A stretch of 17,284 nt of DNA from an uncultured Acidimicrobiaceae bacterium (GCA_903919215.1 CAIXHI010000465.1:1-17284); one strand, 5' to 3'. Numbered from the stretch's first letter, positions 1 through 7,551 are shown. Notes: a model not told the origin generated them from the letters alone. Made by a program: numbers and translations.

Positions 1-1
1 C

Positions 2-1243
2 CCGAACTACGGCCGCCTCACCGACGAAGCCTTCGAGCGTTCCCGGCTGCGGAACGGAATCGCACAGGCGATGCCGATGGCACCGCACAACTTCGAGGTC
101 TCCATCGACGGCCTGCGGCACTTCGCGTTCGGCTACGGCGACGACAACCCGCTGTACTGCGACGAGGCCTATGCGGCAGGTACCCGCTGGGGCGGGCTGA
201 TCAACCCGCCCACGTTCCTCTACACGATGGGGGAGGATGCTTCGCCGCGGCCGGTGTCGCCGGAGCACAAGGCGATCCTGCGTGGCGACCCGTTCGCCGG
301 CCTCGGGTCGTACCAGGCCGTGATGGAGTTCGAGTGGTGGCGTCCGCTGCAGCTGCGCGACCGGGTGAAGAAGTTGCGCGCGCAGGTGGGTGTGGCCGAC
401 AAGCGCAGCGAGTTCGGTGGGCGCAGTGCGCATGTCACCAACGACTTCATCTTCGCCAACCAGCGCGGCGAACTGCACGCCATTCAGCGCGGCACCTGGA
501 TCAACGCCGAGCGCGGCGCGTCCAAGGAGCGTCAGAAGGAGAAGGAGTCGCCCGAGCCGTACACGCCCGAGCAACTCGCCGAGATCGATGCCGCCTACGA
601 GCGCGAGACGCGCCGTGGCGGCGAGCCGCGGTGGTTCGAGGATGTGCAGGTCGGCGACATCGTCGACCCGAAGGTGAAGGGCCCGCTGCGCACCACCGAC
701 ATCGTGGTGTGGCACATGGGGTGGGGTATGCAGCTCACGCCTCCCGGCGCATTCCGCCTGTCGTATCTCGTGCGCAAGAAGGCCCCGGGCCTGTTCCCGC
801 CGAACGCGTTGAACGTCCCCGACACCGTGCAGCGTTTGCACTGGGAACCCGAGCGGGCGCGTGAGTTGGGTCTCGCCACGTCGTACGACTACGGCGGACT
901 GCGCGAGACCTGGTTGTCCCATCTCGTGACCGACTGGATGGGCGACGACGCGTGGATGTGGAAGCTGGACTGCCAGCACCGCAAGTTCAACTACGTCGGC
1001 GACACCCAGTGGCTCACCGGCGAGGTGATCAACAAGGTGCAGACCGAGACGCCCACGGGTGTGCGCAGCGAGGTGCACCTGGCCATCCGCTGCACCAACC
1101 AGCGCGGCGCCGTCACCAGCCCGGGTACGGCGATCGTGTTGCTGCCCAGCCGCGAGCACGGCGAAGTGGTGCTGCCCAAGCCGCCCGCCTCGTCGATCGA
1201 CGAACTGCTGGCCTACGAGATCGAGCGCCTCAAGCCCGAGTGA
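2..1243 (+). CDS. FAS1-like/MaoC double hot-dog dehydratase, 5' partial
   Basis: The reading frame is open from base 2 and already resembles the family before the first ATG (base 71), so the gene almost certainly starts outside the window; 413 residues are visible. The first half has a hot-dog signature with GDDNPLYCD and a nearby NPPTFLYTM segment, as in FAS1-like dehydratase N-domains. The second half opens with RWFEDVQVGDIV and carries KGPLRTTDIVVWHMGWG, typical of a second MaoC-like domain. Such proteins are taken to hydrate or dehydrate enoyl-CoA thioesters in fatty-acid or sterol side-chain metabolism. The GDDNP motif lacks the His found after DxxNP in classical R-hydratases, so catalysis is uncertain; this may be normal for the FAS1-like branch. 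It converges on the ferredoxin gene 47 bases downstream. The family call is firm; the substrate is unknown. Confidence 0.82.
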   Translation, partial: PNYGRLTDEAFERSRLRNGIAQAMPMAPHNFEVSIDGLRHFAFGYGDDNPLYCDEAYAAGTRWGGLINPPTFLYTMGEDASPRPVSPEHKAILRGDPFAGLGSYQAVMEFEWWRPLQLRDRVKKLRAQVGVADKRSEFGGRSAHVTNDFIFANQRGELHAIQRGTWINAERGASKERQKEKESPEPYTPEQLAEIDAAYERETRRGGEPRWFEDVQVGDIVDPKVKGPLRTTDIVVWHMGWGMQLTPPGAFRLSYLVRKKAPGLFPPNALNVPDTVQRLHWEPERARELGLATSYDYGGLRETWLSHLVTDWMGDDAWMWKLDCQHRKFNYVGDTQWLTGEVINKVQTETPTGVRSEVHLAIRCTNQRGAVTSPGTAIVLLPSREHGEVVLPKPPASSIDELLAYEIERLKPE

Positions 1244-1244
1244 C

Positions 1245-1281
1245 GCGTGTAGCACGCAGCGCTGCACAACCTCATCGAGGT
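1245..1281. terminator. cluster of short inverted repeats in a convergent gap
   Basis: Three short inverted repeats follow one another between the converging dehydratase and ferredoxin genes: GCGTG/CACGC (1245-1257), the perfect palindrome GCAGCGCTGC (1256-1265) and ACCTC/GAGGT (1269-1281). There is no T-run on either strand, so this is not a classical intrinsic terminator. A weak bidirectional stop is possible. Confidence 0.25.
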
Positions 1282-1290
1282 CGGGGCCGT

Positions 1291-1704
1291 CTAGTGCTTG
1301 GCGGCCTTCGTCGGGGAGGGGATGATGGTGAGCAGCCGCGTTTTGGGGCAGTGCACCTTGCGGTGGCTGTCGCACGTGGGGCACACGTAGGCGTCAGCAC
1401 CCGGTTCCAGCCACAGGGTGGTGCCGCAACTGGCGCACGTCTCCTGCCAGATCGAGCACTCCGTGCCGGCCAGGCGATCGCTGTGCAATGGGCAACCGTG
1501 GCCGTTGCACACGGGGAAGCGGGCGTCGGCGACGATCGCGTTCTCGGGGCACTTGCTCACGCACACCATGCAGTCGTCGCATGTGTACGGGTCGATCTCG
1601 AAGATGCCGAGGAACGAATCCATCTTCGTGAGCGCGTCGGTGTGGCACGAGAAGTCGCATGCCCCGCACCCGATGCAGCGGTCCTGGCGCACCATCAGAC
1701 TCAT
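1291..1704 (-). CDS. two-cluster 4Fe-4S ferredoxin with C-terminal Cys-rich extension
   Basis: 137 residues. C10-x2-C13-x2-C16-x3-C20 and C42-x2-C45-x2-C48-x3-C52-P form two [4Fe-4S] binding motifs of the bacterial ferredoxin type; the Pro usually found after the last Cys is present only in the second. After residue 60 come C66, C71 and C83, then two CxxC pairs (C90/C93 and C108/C111) resembling a zinc ribbon or rubredoxin-like knuckle, and C119. Ordinary 2[4Fe-4S] ferredoxins end near residue 60-80, so the extension is unusual. It is last in a four-gene leftward operon, 10 bases after the small Cys/His gene and with only a weak ribosome site. A role as electron donor to the diiron protein of the operon is inferred from context. 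Confidence 0.85.
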   Translation of the reverse strand: MSLMVRQDRCIGCGACDFSCHTDALTKMDSFLGIFEIDPYTCDDCMVCVSKCPENAIVADARFPVCNGHGCPLHSDRLAGTECSIWQETCASCGTTLWLEPGADAYVCPTCDSHRKVHCPKTRLLTIIPSPTKAAKH

Positions 1705-1714
1705 GGCGGCACCG

Positions 1715-1921
1715 TCACGCAGGAACGACAGGGTTCTGCGGGTGGAAGCTCCGCAACTCGGTCATGCAGTCGGTGTGCACCCAGGGGGAGACGTCGACGC
1801 GGGTGGCGGCGGTGGTGAGGACGTACTTGCCCTTGCCCTCGTTCCACTCCCACCAGCCGTAGGGCACGTCGACGACACGGGTGATCTCGTTGCCACAGTT
1901 CGGGCAGATCGGTGCGCTCAT
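1715..1921 (-). CDS. small Cys/His protein, possible zinc-binding
   Basis: 68 residues. C6-x2-C9 near the N-terminus (ICPNCGNEI) and H49-x2-C52 (WVHTDC) could together bind one zinc ion. The middle is rich in aromatic residues (YGWWEW). I do not recognise a named family. AAGGA sits about 9 bases before the ATG, a good ribosome site. It lies 17 bases after the SCP-2-like gene and 10 bases before the ferredoxin gene, so it is very likely co-transcribed with both. It may be an assembly or coupling factor for the redox proteins, but nothing in the sequence shows this. Confidence 0.7.
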   Translation of the reverse strand: MSAPICPNCGNEITRVVDVPYGWWEWNEGKGKYVLTTAATRVDVSPWVHTDCMTELRSFHPQNPVVPA

Positions 1922-1938
1922 GGTTGTCGGTCCTTGTC

Positions 1939-2376
1939 TCAGCGAGCGACCGCGGCCGTGCGGGCCGCGCCGTCGAGGTATTCCTGCAGGGTCTGGTTGA
2001 ATCGTGAGAACTTGTCGGTTCCCATCGGATCATCGCCGCGGAGGCGGATGTCGGTTCCCAGCAGCGCCAGGCTGTTGATCGTCTGGCGTCCGCTGGCGGC
2101 ACCGTTGGCGAGGATGTCGTCGAACATCGTCTGCCAGGCAGCGAGTGGCCCGTCGAGGTAGCAGTCGGCAGCGCTGCCAGCATCGGCGGCGGCGATCGGT
2201 GTGACACCGGCGCACGCGAGACCCTCGAAGGTGATCGTTACTGCGAAGTCGCCGTCGGCCTTGCGCATCACGAGTGCAGTGGACATGTCACACTCGCCCA
2301 GCACACGGAACTGCTCAGGGTGGGCATTCATCTCGTCGGCAAGTGCGGCAAAGAATGCAGCGGAATCGATGTTCAT
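1939..2376 (-). CDS. SCP-2-like (sterol carrier fold) protein
   Basis: 145 residues, no signal peptide and no membrane segment. An N-terminal helix, an alternating strand region (residues about 30-55), an acidic FDDILA helix and the C-terminal INSLALLGTDIRLRGDDPM segment resemble stand-alone SCP-2-type lipid-binding domains. These hold hydrophobic ligands such as sterols or acyl-CoA. GGAG lies 8 bases before the ATG. It starts 14 bases after the diiron gene stop, as second gene of the operon, which suggests that it presents a lipophilic substrate to the diiron enzyme or holds the product. The family call rests on overall pattern rather than a diagnostic motif; another small alpha/beta fold is possible. 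Confidence 0.55.
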   Translation of the reverse strand: MNIDSAAFFAALADEMNAHPEQFRVLGECDMSTALVMRKADGDFAVTITFEGLACAGVTPIAAADAGSAADCYLDGPLAAWQTMFDDILANGAASGRQTINSLALLGTDIRLRGDDPMGTDKFSRFNQTLQEYLDGAARTAAVAR

Positions 2377-2390
2377 CGGTTGTGCTCCGT

Positions 2391-3497
2391 TCAGAGGTCG
2401 GCGAGGACGGTGTTGGGGTCGATGCCCAGCAGTTCGAGGGGCAGCTTCGTACGGTGCAGGCGGCTGATCCCGGCGCGCTCACAACGGGCGAGGTAGGAGG
2501 TGAACTGCTTGCGCTGCAGGTCGGCCTGCAGCTCAAAACCCTTGGTTTCGACATGCTCGACACCGCCACCGAGCAGCACCGCGAGTGCCGTACCGAAGTC
2601 CTGGTTGGTGCCGAACTGGGTGAGCACGACCTCGCCGTGGTCGAGTGCCTCGTGGATCTCCTCGGCGACATCGGGGTCTTGTTCGACGGCGTAGCGGATG
2701 TGCATCGTGCCGTAGGCGACGTGACGGGCTTCGTCTTGCATCGCCATACGGAACATACGCTTCTCGACCGGCGACGGAGAGATGAGCTCGCCCATACGGA
2801 AGATGTCGAGGATGAAGCCCTCGCCCAGCAGGTGCAGCAGTGCGGTTGCCTGGGTGTAGGTCTTGGCCTCGATGATCGTGCGCAGCAGACCCTCGCTCTG
2901 GCCACGGCTGACGAGCAGACCGCCGCCGTTGGCGAGTGCTCGCTTGCGGAACACCTCAGCGTGACGGGCCTCGTCCATGATCTGCGTGCAGAGGAACATC
3001 TTGGCTTCGAGGAAGTCGTGGTTGATACGCCACATCCACTTGGCCGGCAGATCGCTGGCGATCATCTCCACTTCGGTGAGCGTGGTGCACACCTGGCACA
3101 TCGCGTGCTCGATGTCGTTGGGCAGATCCGGGAGCTCGCTCCATGGAATGTCGCGGGTGGCGCTCCACTGGCGAGCGACGGCCTCCTCGTACAACTCGGT
3201 CACGTTCTCGGCCCACACATCGCTCTTCTTGTTGAGGATGTAGCCCATATCGGGTGTGTCGGGGTCGATGTCGGCACCACGCGGTGCCATCGAACGGTGC
3301 GGAGGGTTGTCGGGGATGACGCCGTACGAACCCTTGGCGATGTCGAGCATCGTCAGCCCGCGTGGGCCGGGTGTGGGCTTGAAACCCCACTCGCTCTTGG
3401 CGCCGCGCAGCCATTTCCAGTCGAGCGGGAAGCCCAGGGGCGACTCGGTCGGCAACCCCTCGTACTCGCCGGTGATCGGGTTCTCGGTGATGGTCAT
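2391..3497 (-). CDS. ferritin-like diiron protein (probable oxygenase)
   Basis: 368 residues from the ATG at 3497, chosen because AAGGGA lies just upstream; a GTG at 3512 is in frame but would lie upstream of that site. Two DEARH motifs (E176/H179 and E256/H259) are each preceded by a Glu about 30 residues earlier (E144 in LTEVEM, E226 in LLGEGF). This is the full E, ExxH, E, ExxH ligand set of ribonucleotide-reductase-R2-like four-helix diiron proteins, with matching spacing. Such proteins activate O2 to hydroxylate, desaturate or N-oxygenate substrates. I cannot place it in a characterised subfamily such as AurF or acyl-ACP desaturase. It leads the operon with an SCP-2-like protein and a ferredoxin, suggesting a lipid-type substrate and a dedicated electron supply. 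A perfect inverted repeat lies 39 bases upstream of the start. Confidence 0.8.
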   Translation of the reverse strand: MTITENPITGEYEGLPTESPLGFPLDWKWLRGAKSEWGFKPTPGPRGLTMLDIAKGSYGVIPDNPPHRSMAPRGADIDPDTPDMGYILNKKSDVWAENVTELYEEAVARQWSATRDIPWSELPDLPNDIEHAMCQVCTTLTEVEMIASDLPAKWMWRINHDFLEAKMFLCTQIMDEARHAEVFRKRALANGGGLLVSRGQSEGLLRTIIEAKTYTQATALLHLLGEGFILDIFRMGELISPSPVEKRMFRMAMQDEARHVAYGTMHIRYAVEQDPDVAEEIHEALDHGEVVLTQFGTNQDFGTALAVLLGGGVEHVETKGFELQADLQRKQFTSYLARCERAGISRLHRTKLPLELLGIDPNTVLADL

Positions 3498-3535
3498 AGC
3501 GTTTCCCTTCACGACGCAGCGGAGCCCCCAGCCCC

Positions 3536-3572
3536 GACGGTGAGACGATCAGACACTTTTCGTCTCACCGTC
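3536..3572. promoter_or_regulatory. 13-bp perfect inverted repeat, candidate operator
   Basis: GACGGTGAGACGA (3536-3548) and TCGTCTCACCGTC (3560-3572) are perfect reverse complements around an 11-base spacer. The site lies in the divergent region between the diiron operon and trhA. On the minus strand it overlaps a possible promoter (-35 TTGGAC at 3575-3570, 16-base spacer, weak -10 TCTGAT at 3553-3548), as expected for a repressor site. No T-run follows on either strand, which argues against a terminator. If transcribed it would also form a strong hairpin in the diiron leader. The repeat is certain; its role is inferred. Confidence 0.6.
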
Positions 3573-3594
3573 CAACAGGGACTTTGGTCACGAC

Positions 3595-3623
3595 CGGACA
3601 TTCGCCAGCGCTCGGCGTAGGGT
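3595..3623 (+). promoter_or_regulatory. candidate trhA promoter
   Basis: CGGACA (3595-3600) resembles a -35 element and, after 17 bases, TAGGGT (3618-3623) fits the actinobacterial TANNNT -10. Only five bases separate the -10 from the ATG at 3629, so the transcript would start at or next to the start codon. Confidence 0.35.
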
Positions 3624-3628
3624 GAACC

Positions 3629-4285
3629 ATGAGCTCGTCGTCCGTGACAGCCGCCGAAGATCGGCCCACTTGGCGTGGCTGGATGCACGTCGGCGCCTTC
3701 GCGCTGGCCATCCCCGGTGGGTTGTTGCTGATCCTCGTGGCCCACAGCGCGGCCGCCCGCGTGGCTGCGTGCATCTATACCGCCAGCCTGTTGCTCGGCT
3801 TCGGCACCTCCGCCGGGTACCACCGTCTCGCCAAACGCCCGCGTACACAAGCGATCATGCAGCGACTCGACCACTCGATGATCTTCGTGCTCATCGCTGG
3901 CAGCTACACCCCGATCTGTCTGCTCGGGTTGCCGACCGCATGGGGTATCCCGTTGCTGTGCGTCGTGTGGGCAGGCGCGCTCGCGGGCGTCCTCATCAAG
4001 CAGTTCGCGTTCGAGAAGTTGAAGGTGCTGGAGTACGCGCTGTACCCGATCCTGGGCTGGGCGCTGGTCGTCGCCACCCCGGCGCTGCTGTCACATATGA
4101 CCGCGCTCGAGTTGTCGTTGCTGCTGGCCGGCGGACTGCTCTACACGATTGGCATTCCGGTGCTGGTGCGCGAGCGCCCGGATCCGTGGCCGCGCACGTT
4201 CGGGTACCACGAGATCTGGCACACGTTCACCGTCGCGGCGGGAGCGTGCCACTTCCTCACCATCGGGCTGTTGGTCAAGGGCTAG
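3629..4285 (+). CDS. trhA: PAQR/hemolysin III family membrane protein (TrhA-like)
   Basis: 218 residues, the usual length of bacterial hemolysin III proteins, with about seven hydrophobic segments. The zinc-site signature of PAQR proteins is complete: S61-x3-H65 (SAGYH), D81-H82 followed by SMIFVLIAGSYTP, and H194-x3-H198 (GYHEIWH), with a further H208 in the last helix. Bacterial members are linked to membrane lipid or energy homeostasis; the hemolysin name is historical. It is divergent from the diiron operon and converges on the serine hydrolase gene, the two stop codons being directly adjacent (TAG then TCA). The position of the first gene base suggests leaderless transcription. Confidence 0.9.
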   Translation: MSSSSVTAAEDRPTWRGWMHVGAFALAIPGGLLLILVAHSAAARVAACIYTASLLLGFGTSAGYHRLAKRPRTQAIMQRLDHSMIFVLIAGSYTPICLLGLPTAWGIPLLCVVWAGALAGVLIKQFAFEKLKVLEYALYPILGWALVVATPALLSHMTALELSLLLAGGLLYTIGIPVLVRERPDPWPRTFGYHEIWHTFTVAAGACHFLTIGLLVKG

Positions 4286-5383
4286 TCAGTACAGCGCGTC
4301 GATCAGCGCCCGGTTACGGGTGCTCTGCCAGCGCGGGATGACGTGGTTCATCACGTACCCGAAGGAGATGCCGGCGTCGGGGTCGCCGAAGCCGAGCGCC
4401 CCGCCGGTACCGAAGTGACCGAATGCCCGTGGGTTGGGGCCCAGCGGTCGACGTTCGCTGGTGGGCACGAAACCCAACCCGAACGTGACGTCCTCGCCCA
4501 GTACCGGGCACTGGCCGGAGGACTGCGGGCGGGTGGCCTCGGCCAGCAGGTCGGCGGACAGCAGCCGACCGTCGATGATCGCTGCATAGAACCGAGCGAT
4601 CCCGTTCGCGCTGCCGTGACCGTTGGTCGACGGCACCTGTGCTGCGCGCCACTCGGGCGAGTTCACCACTCCGTGCGACGAATATCCGGGCGGGTTGAAG
4701 TATCCGCTCACAACCATGTCCTCACTCTCGTGGGTCGTACTGTCGGCGGCCCAGATCACGTCGGCACAGCGGTGCTGCTCGGTCGTCGGCACGCCGAACC
4801 ACACGTCGGTGCCCAGCGGTTCGCAGATCGAGCGCAATCGCTGTCCGGGGCCCGTGCCGGTGGCGTGTTGCACGATCCCGCCCACGAGATGGCCGTAGGT
4901 GTTCGTGTGGTACACGTGCCGTGTGCCGGGGGTGAACCACGGCTCGGTGGCGGCCAGCGCTGCCAGCATCCGGTCCCAGTCGAACAGGTCGTCATTCGTC
5001 AGCGGCTCACGGATCGCAGGGACGCCGGCTTGATGGCACAGCGCGTGGCGGATGGTGGCGCGGTCCTTGCCGTGCGCGGCGAATTCCGGCCAGATCGACG
5101 CGATCGGGTCGTCGAGGCCGACCAGACCCTGGTCGATCGCCTGCAGCGCGAGTGTGGCAACGATCGCCTTGCCCACCGAGTAGAAGTCGACGATCGTCTC
5201 GTGCGTCCACGGACGCGTGCGGGCTTCATCGGCCCACCCGCCCACCAGGTCGACCACCGTCTGTCCGTGCACCTGGATGCATACGGCCGCGCCGACCTCA
5301 CCGCGCTCGGCGAAGTTCGCCGTGAAGGCTTCGCGCACACGCTCGAAGTGTGGTTCGCAGTGACCGCTGATCGGCACGTCCAT
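4286..5383 (-). CDS. beta-lactamase-fold serine hydrolase (EstB/class C-like)
   Basis: 365 residues. The S69-V-G-K72 motif gives the nucleophile and general base of the serine beta-lactamase/DD-peptidase fold, Y158 in the YHTNTYG motif is the expected Tyr, and H323-x-G-x-G-G (HFGTGG) replaces the KTG box, as in esterase-like members. No signal peptide is visible, so it is probably cytosolic and more likely an esterase or amidase than a secreted beta-lactamase. It starts 13 bases after the MFS exporter stop on the same strand and is probably co-transcribed with it under the TetR operator, which suggests it modifies a compound that the exporter handles. Its own ribosome site is weak. Confidence 0.85.
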   Translation of the reverse strand: MDVPISGHCEPHFERVREAFTANFAERGEVGAAVCIQVHGQTVVDLVGGWADEARTRPWTHETIVDFYSVGKAIVATLALQAIDQGLVGLDDPIASIWPEFAAHGKDRATIRHALCHQAGVPAIREPLTNDDLFDWDRMLAALAATEPWFTPGTRHVYHTNTYGHLVGGIVQHATGTGPGQRLRSICEPLGTDVWFGVPTTEQHRCADVIWAADSTTHESEDMVVSGYFNPPGYSSHGVVNSPEWRAAQVPSTNGHGSANGIARFYAAIIDGRLLSADLLAEATRPQSSGQCPVLGEDVTFGLGFVPTSERRPLGPNPRAFGHFGTGGALGFGDPDAGISFGYVMNHVIPRWQSTRNRALIDALY

Positions 5384-5396
5384 GTGCCGCAGTCTG

Positions 5397-6914
5397 TCAG
5401 GTGACGGTCACGCGCTTCGGGCCGCGGAAGAGCAGGAACAACGCTGCGACCGCAGAGATCGCCACACCCACCCACATCGACTGCACCCATGCGTCGACGA
5501 ATGCATGCTTGGCGGCATCGATGATGGCTGGGCCGGCGTCGCCAGCCTGTGCTGCCACGCCGAAGGCATTGGCGATGCCGTCGCTCGCCGGCTTCACGAG
5601 TGCGTCGGGCAGACCCTTCAACGAGTGCAGCATGTTCGTGCGGAACGAACTGCTGAGCACCGAGCCCAACAGCGCCATGCCGATGGCGCCACCAAGTTCA
5701 CGCGACGTGTCGTTGAGCGCGGAGGCCACACCCTGCTTGTCCTCCGGCAACGTCTCGGTGATCGACGCCGTGGCCGGCGTCATGGTGAGGCCCATGCCAA
5801 GGCCGATGATCAACAGACCGGGCAGCACGGACAGGTAGCCGCCCGATACTGATGCATTCATCGCCATGGTCACCAAACCGAGCGAGAAGATCACGACACC
5901 CGTCAGCATCGTGTTGCGTGCGCCGAATCTGGCGGCCACGCGAGGTGCCCCGGCGGACGTGGGCATCATGACCAGCGCCATCGGCAACATGCCGGCCGCC
6001 GATCGCAGTGCCGTCCAGCCGACCACCGCTTGGAAGTAGGGGAACAGCACGAGGAAGATGCCGAACATCAAGGCGAACACGATCGTCAGGGTGACGGTGC
6101 CCGATGCCAACGCCCGGTCGCGAAAACTGGAGATGTCGAGCAGCGGTGCCGGGTGGCGACGTTCCCAGAACACGAACACGATGATCGCGATCGCGCTGGT
6201 GACGAGCGCGGCGACGGCGATCGGCGAGAACCAACCCAACTCCGGCCCTTCTTGGAAGCCAAGCACGATGCCGCCGATGGCGAGCGCAGCGAGGACGGAG
6301 CCGAACGTGTCGAACGGGTGCGCCGTGTGTTCCTTCGAGTTGGGCGCATGGCGGATCGCCATCACTCCGCCGATGAGCACCAGTGCGACCGGCAGCGCAT
6401 AGGTCCAGCGCCACGACAGCTGGTCGACCATGAACGCCGACACGAACAGGCCGATCATGCCGCCGCTGCCAGCGAACCCGGCCCACACGCCGATCGCCTT
6501 GGCGCGATCTGCCGCGGGGAAGCTGGAGGTGACGACGGAGAGCGTGACGGGCATGATCATCGCGGCACCGATACCCGCCACCGCGCGGCAGATGATCATC
6601 CATTCGGTGCTGGTCGCGAATGCGGCGAACAGGTTGGCCGCGCCGAACACGCTGAGTCCGGTGAGCAGCACCGGCTTGCGGCCCCAGCGGTCGCCGATCG
6701 CGCCCACGGGCATCAGCAGTGCGGCCATGGCGAGCGTGTACGCGTTGATGATCCAGAGCACACCGCTCTGCGACGCGTGTAGATCGCGAGCGAGGGCCTG
6801 CTGGGCGACGTTCAAACCGGACACCGAGGCGACTACCGCGACCAGCGACGTGCACATCGCAATCAGGATGTTGCGCTGTGTGCGCTTGTCCGTGGCAAGT
6901 TGCTCTGGCGTCAT
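5397..6914 (-). CDS. MFS exporter, DHA2 (EmrB/QacA) type, probably 14 TM
   Basis: 505 residues from the ATG at 6914; the frame stays open further upstream but that part overlaps the divergent TetR gene and is charged and non-membrane. Many hydrophobic segments span the protein. NVAQQALARDL after TM1 and motif A GAIGDRWGRK (residues 71-80) between TM2 and TM3 are typical of drug:H+ antiporters, and the length fits the 14-helix DHA2 branch. It likely expels a toxic compound through the inner membrane using the proton gradient. It is divergent from a TetR repressor gene only 30 bases away with a palindromic site between them, so it is probably repressed until an effector binds. The serine hydrolase follows in the same operon. 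The substrate is unknown. Confidence 0.92.
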   Translation of the reverse strand: MTPEQLATDKRTQRNILIAMCTSLVAVVASVSGLNVAQQALARDLHASQSGVLWIINAYTLAMAALLMPVGAIGDRWGRKPVLLTGLSVFGAANLFAAFATSTEWMIICRAVAGIGAAMIMPVTLSVVTSSFPAADRAKAIGVWAGFAGSGGMIGLFVSAFMVDQLSWRWTYALPVALVLIGGVMAIRHAPNSKEHTAHPFDTFGSVLAALAIGGIVLGFQEGPELGWFSPIAVAALVTSAIAIIVFVFWERRHPAPLLDISSFRDRALASGTVTLTIVFALMFGIFLVLFPYFQAVVGWTALRSAAGMLPMALVMMPTSAGAPRVAARFGARNTMLTGVVIFSLGLVTMAMNASVSGGYLSVLPGLLIIGLGMGLTMTPATASITETLPEDKQGVASALNDTSRELGGAIGMALLGSVLSSSFRTNMLHSLKGLPDALVKPASDGIANAFGVAAQAGDAGPAIIDAAKHAFVDAWVQSMWVGVAISAVAALFLLFRGPKRVTVT

Positions 6915-6920
6915 AGTGCT

Positions 6921-6940
6921 ACGAAACGGTATCGTTCTGT
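6921..6940. promoter_or_regulatory. TetR operator with overlapping divergent -10 elements
   Basis: The 20-base site ACGAAACGGTATCGTTCTGT pairs at 8 or more of the symmetric positions wherever the core AACG..CGTT and the outer AC..GT are compared (7 of 10 pairs strictly match). It sits in the 30-base gap between the MFS and TetR start codons. TATCGT (6930-6935) is a -10 for tetR, nine bases before its ATG. TACCGT on the minus strand (6931-6926) is a -10 for the exporter, eleven bases before its ATG. Repressor binding would cover both, the usual TetR autoregulation scheme. Confidence 0.6.
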
Positions 6941-6944
6941 TTCT

Positions 6945-7535
6945 ATGACGGCAACCGTGCCTCAGGTCACCGGCGAGAGTGACCCGCGCATCGCCCGCAG
7001 CAGAGCGAAGTTGCTCGCTGCCGCCACCGAACTGCTGGTCGAGTCCGGTCCGCGCGCCGTCACCGTCGACGCAGTGGCCGAACGCTCGGGCGTCGCCAAG
7101 AGCACGCTCTACCGCCATTGGGCGTCACGTGACGAACTGCTCGTCGATGTGATGCGCAGCCACGTGCCCGACACCCGGCCGGTCGATCTGTCGCTCGGCT
7201 TCGAGGCCGTCCTGCGTAGCCAGATGTCGATCGCCGTCGGGGTGTTCTCCGACCCGGAGTGGTTGCGCATCCTGCCGTCGCTCGTGTCGTTGCAGCACCA
7301 TGTGTCGCAGATGGCCGAACTGATGGCTGCCGACCGCGAGGCCAAGCTGAACATGCTGCGCGACGTCATCGCTCTCGGCGTTGCCGAGGGTCGGCTCCCC
7401 GCCGATGTCGACGCGATGAACGTGCTGCACCTGCTGATCGGCCCGCTGATGTTCGCCGTCCTGTCGGGCGACGGCGATCGCCTGCCAGCACTGGCCGACG
7501 AGGTCGTCGCCCGCTTCCTCGCCTCCTACCGCTGA
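6945..7535 (+). CDS. TetR/AcrR-family transcriptional repressor
   Basis: 196 residues from the ATG at 6945; an in-frame start at 6900 would lie inside the divergent MFS gene. Residues 16-65 are a standard TetR DNA-binding domain with ARSRAKLLAAATELL as helix 1 and the helix-turn-helix TVDAVAERSGVAKSTLYRHW (41-60). The remaining helical domain would bind an effector. The gene is divergent from the DHA2 exporter with a palindromic site between them, so it most likely represses both promoters and is released by a substrate of the exporter. The -10 to ATG distance of nine bases suggests a leaderless or near-leaderless message. Confidence 0.92.
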   Translation: MTATVPQVTGESDPRIARSRAKLLAAATELLVESGPRAVTVDAVAERSGVAKSTLYRHWASRDELLVDVMRSHVPDTRPVDLSLGFEAVLRSQMSIAVGVFSDPEWLRILPSLVSLQHHVSQMAELMAADREAKLNMLRDVIALGVAEGRLPADVDAMNVLHLLIGPLMFAVLSGDGDRLPALADEVVARFLASYR

Positions 7536-7551
7536 GGTCGTGTTCGCCGGA

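Noticed and set aside
71..1243. Start of the dehydratase gene at the ATG at 71
   Set aside because: The same frame upstream is open to the window edge and looks like the family N-terminus, so the gene is 5' partial.
1253..1293. Short in-frame peptide-like stretch AALHNLIEVGAV before a TAG, possible gene remnant
   Set aside because: A stop at 1250-1252 leaves about 13 codons, too short to support a pseudogene.
2274..3620. A 448-codon plus-strand frame
   Set aside because: It lies opposite the diiron gene, whose metal ligands and ribosome site show the true strand; the product looks like a shadow frame.
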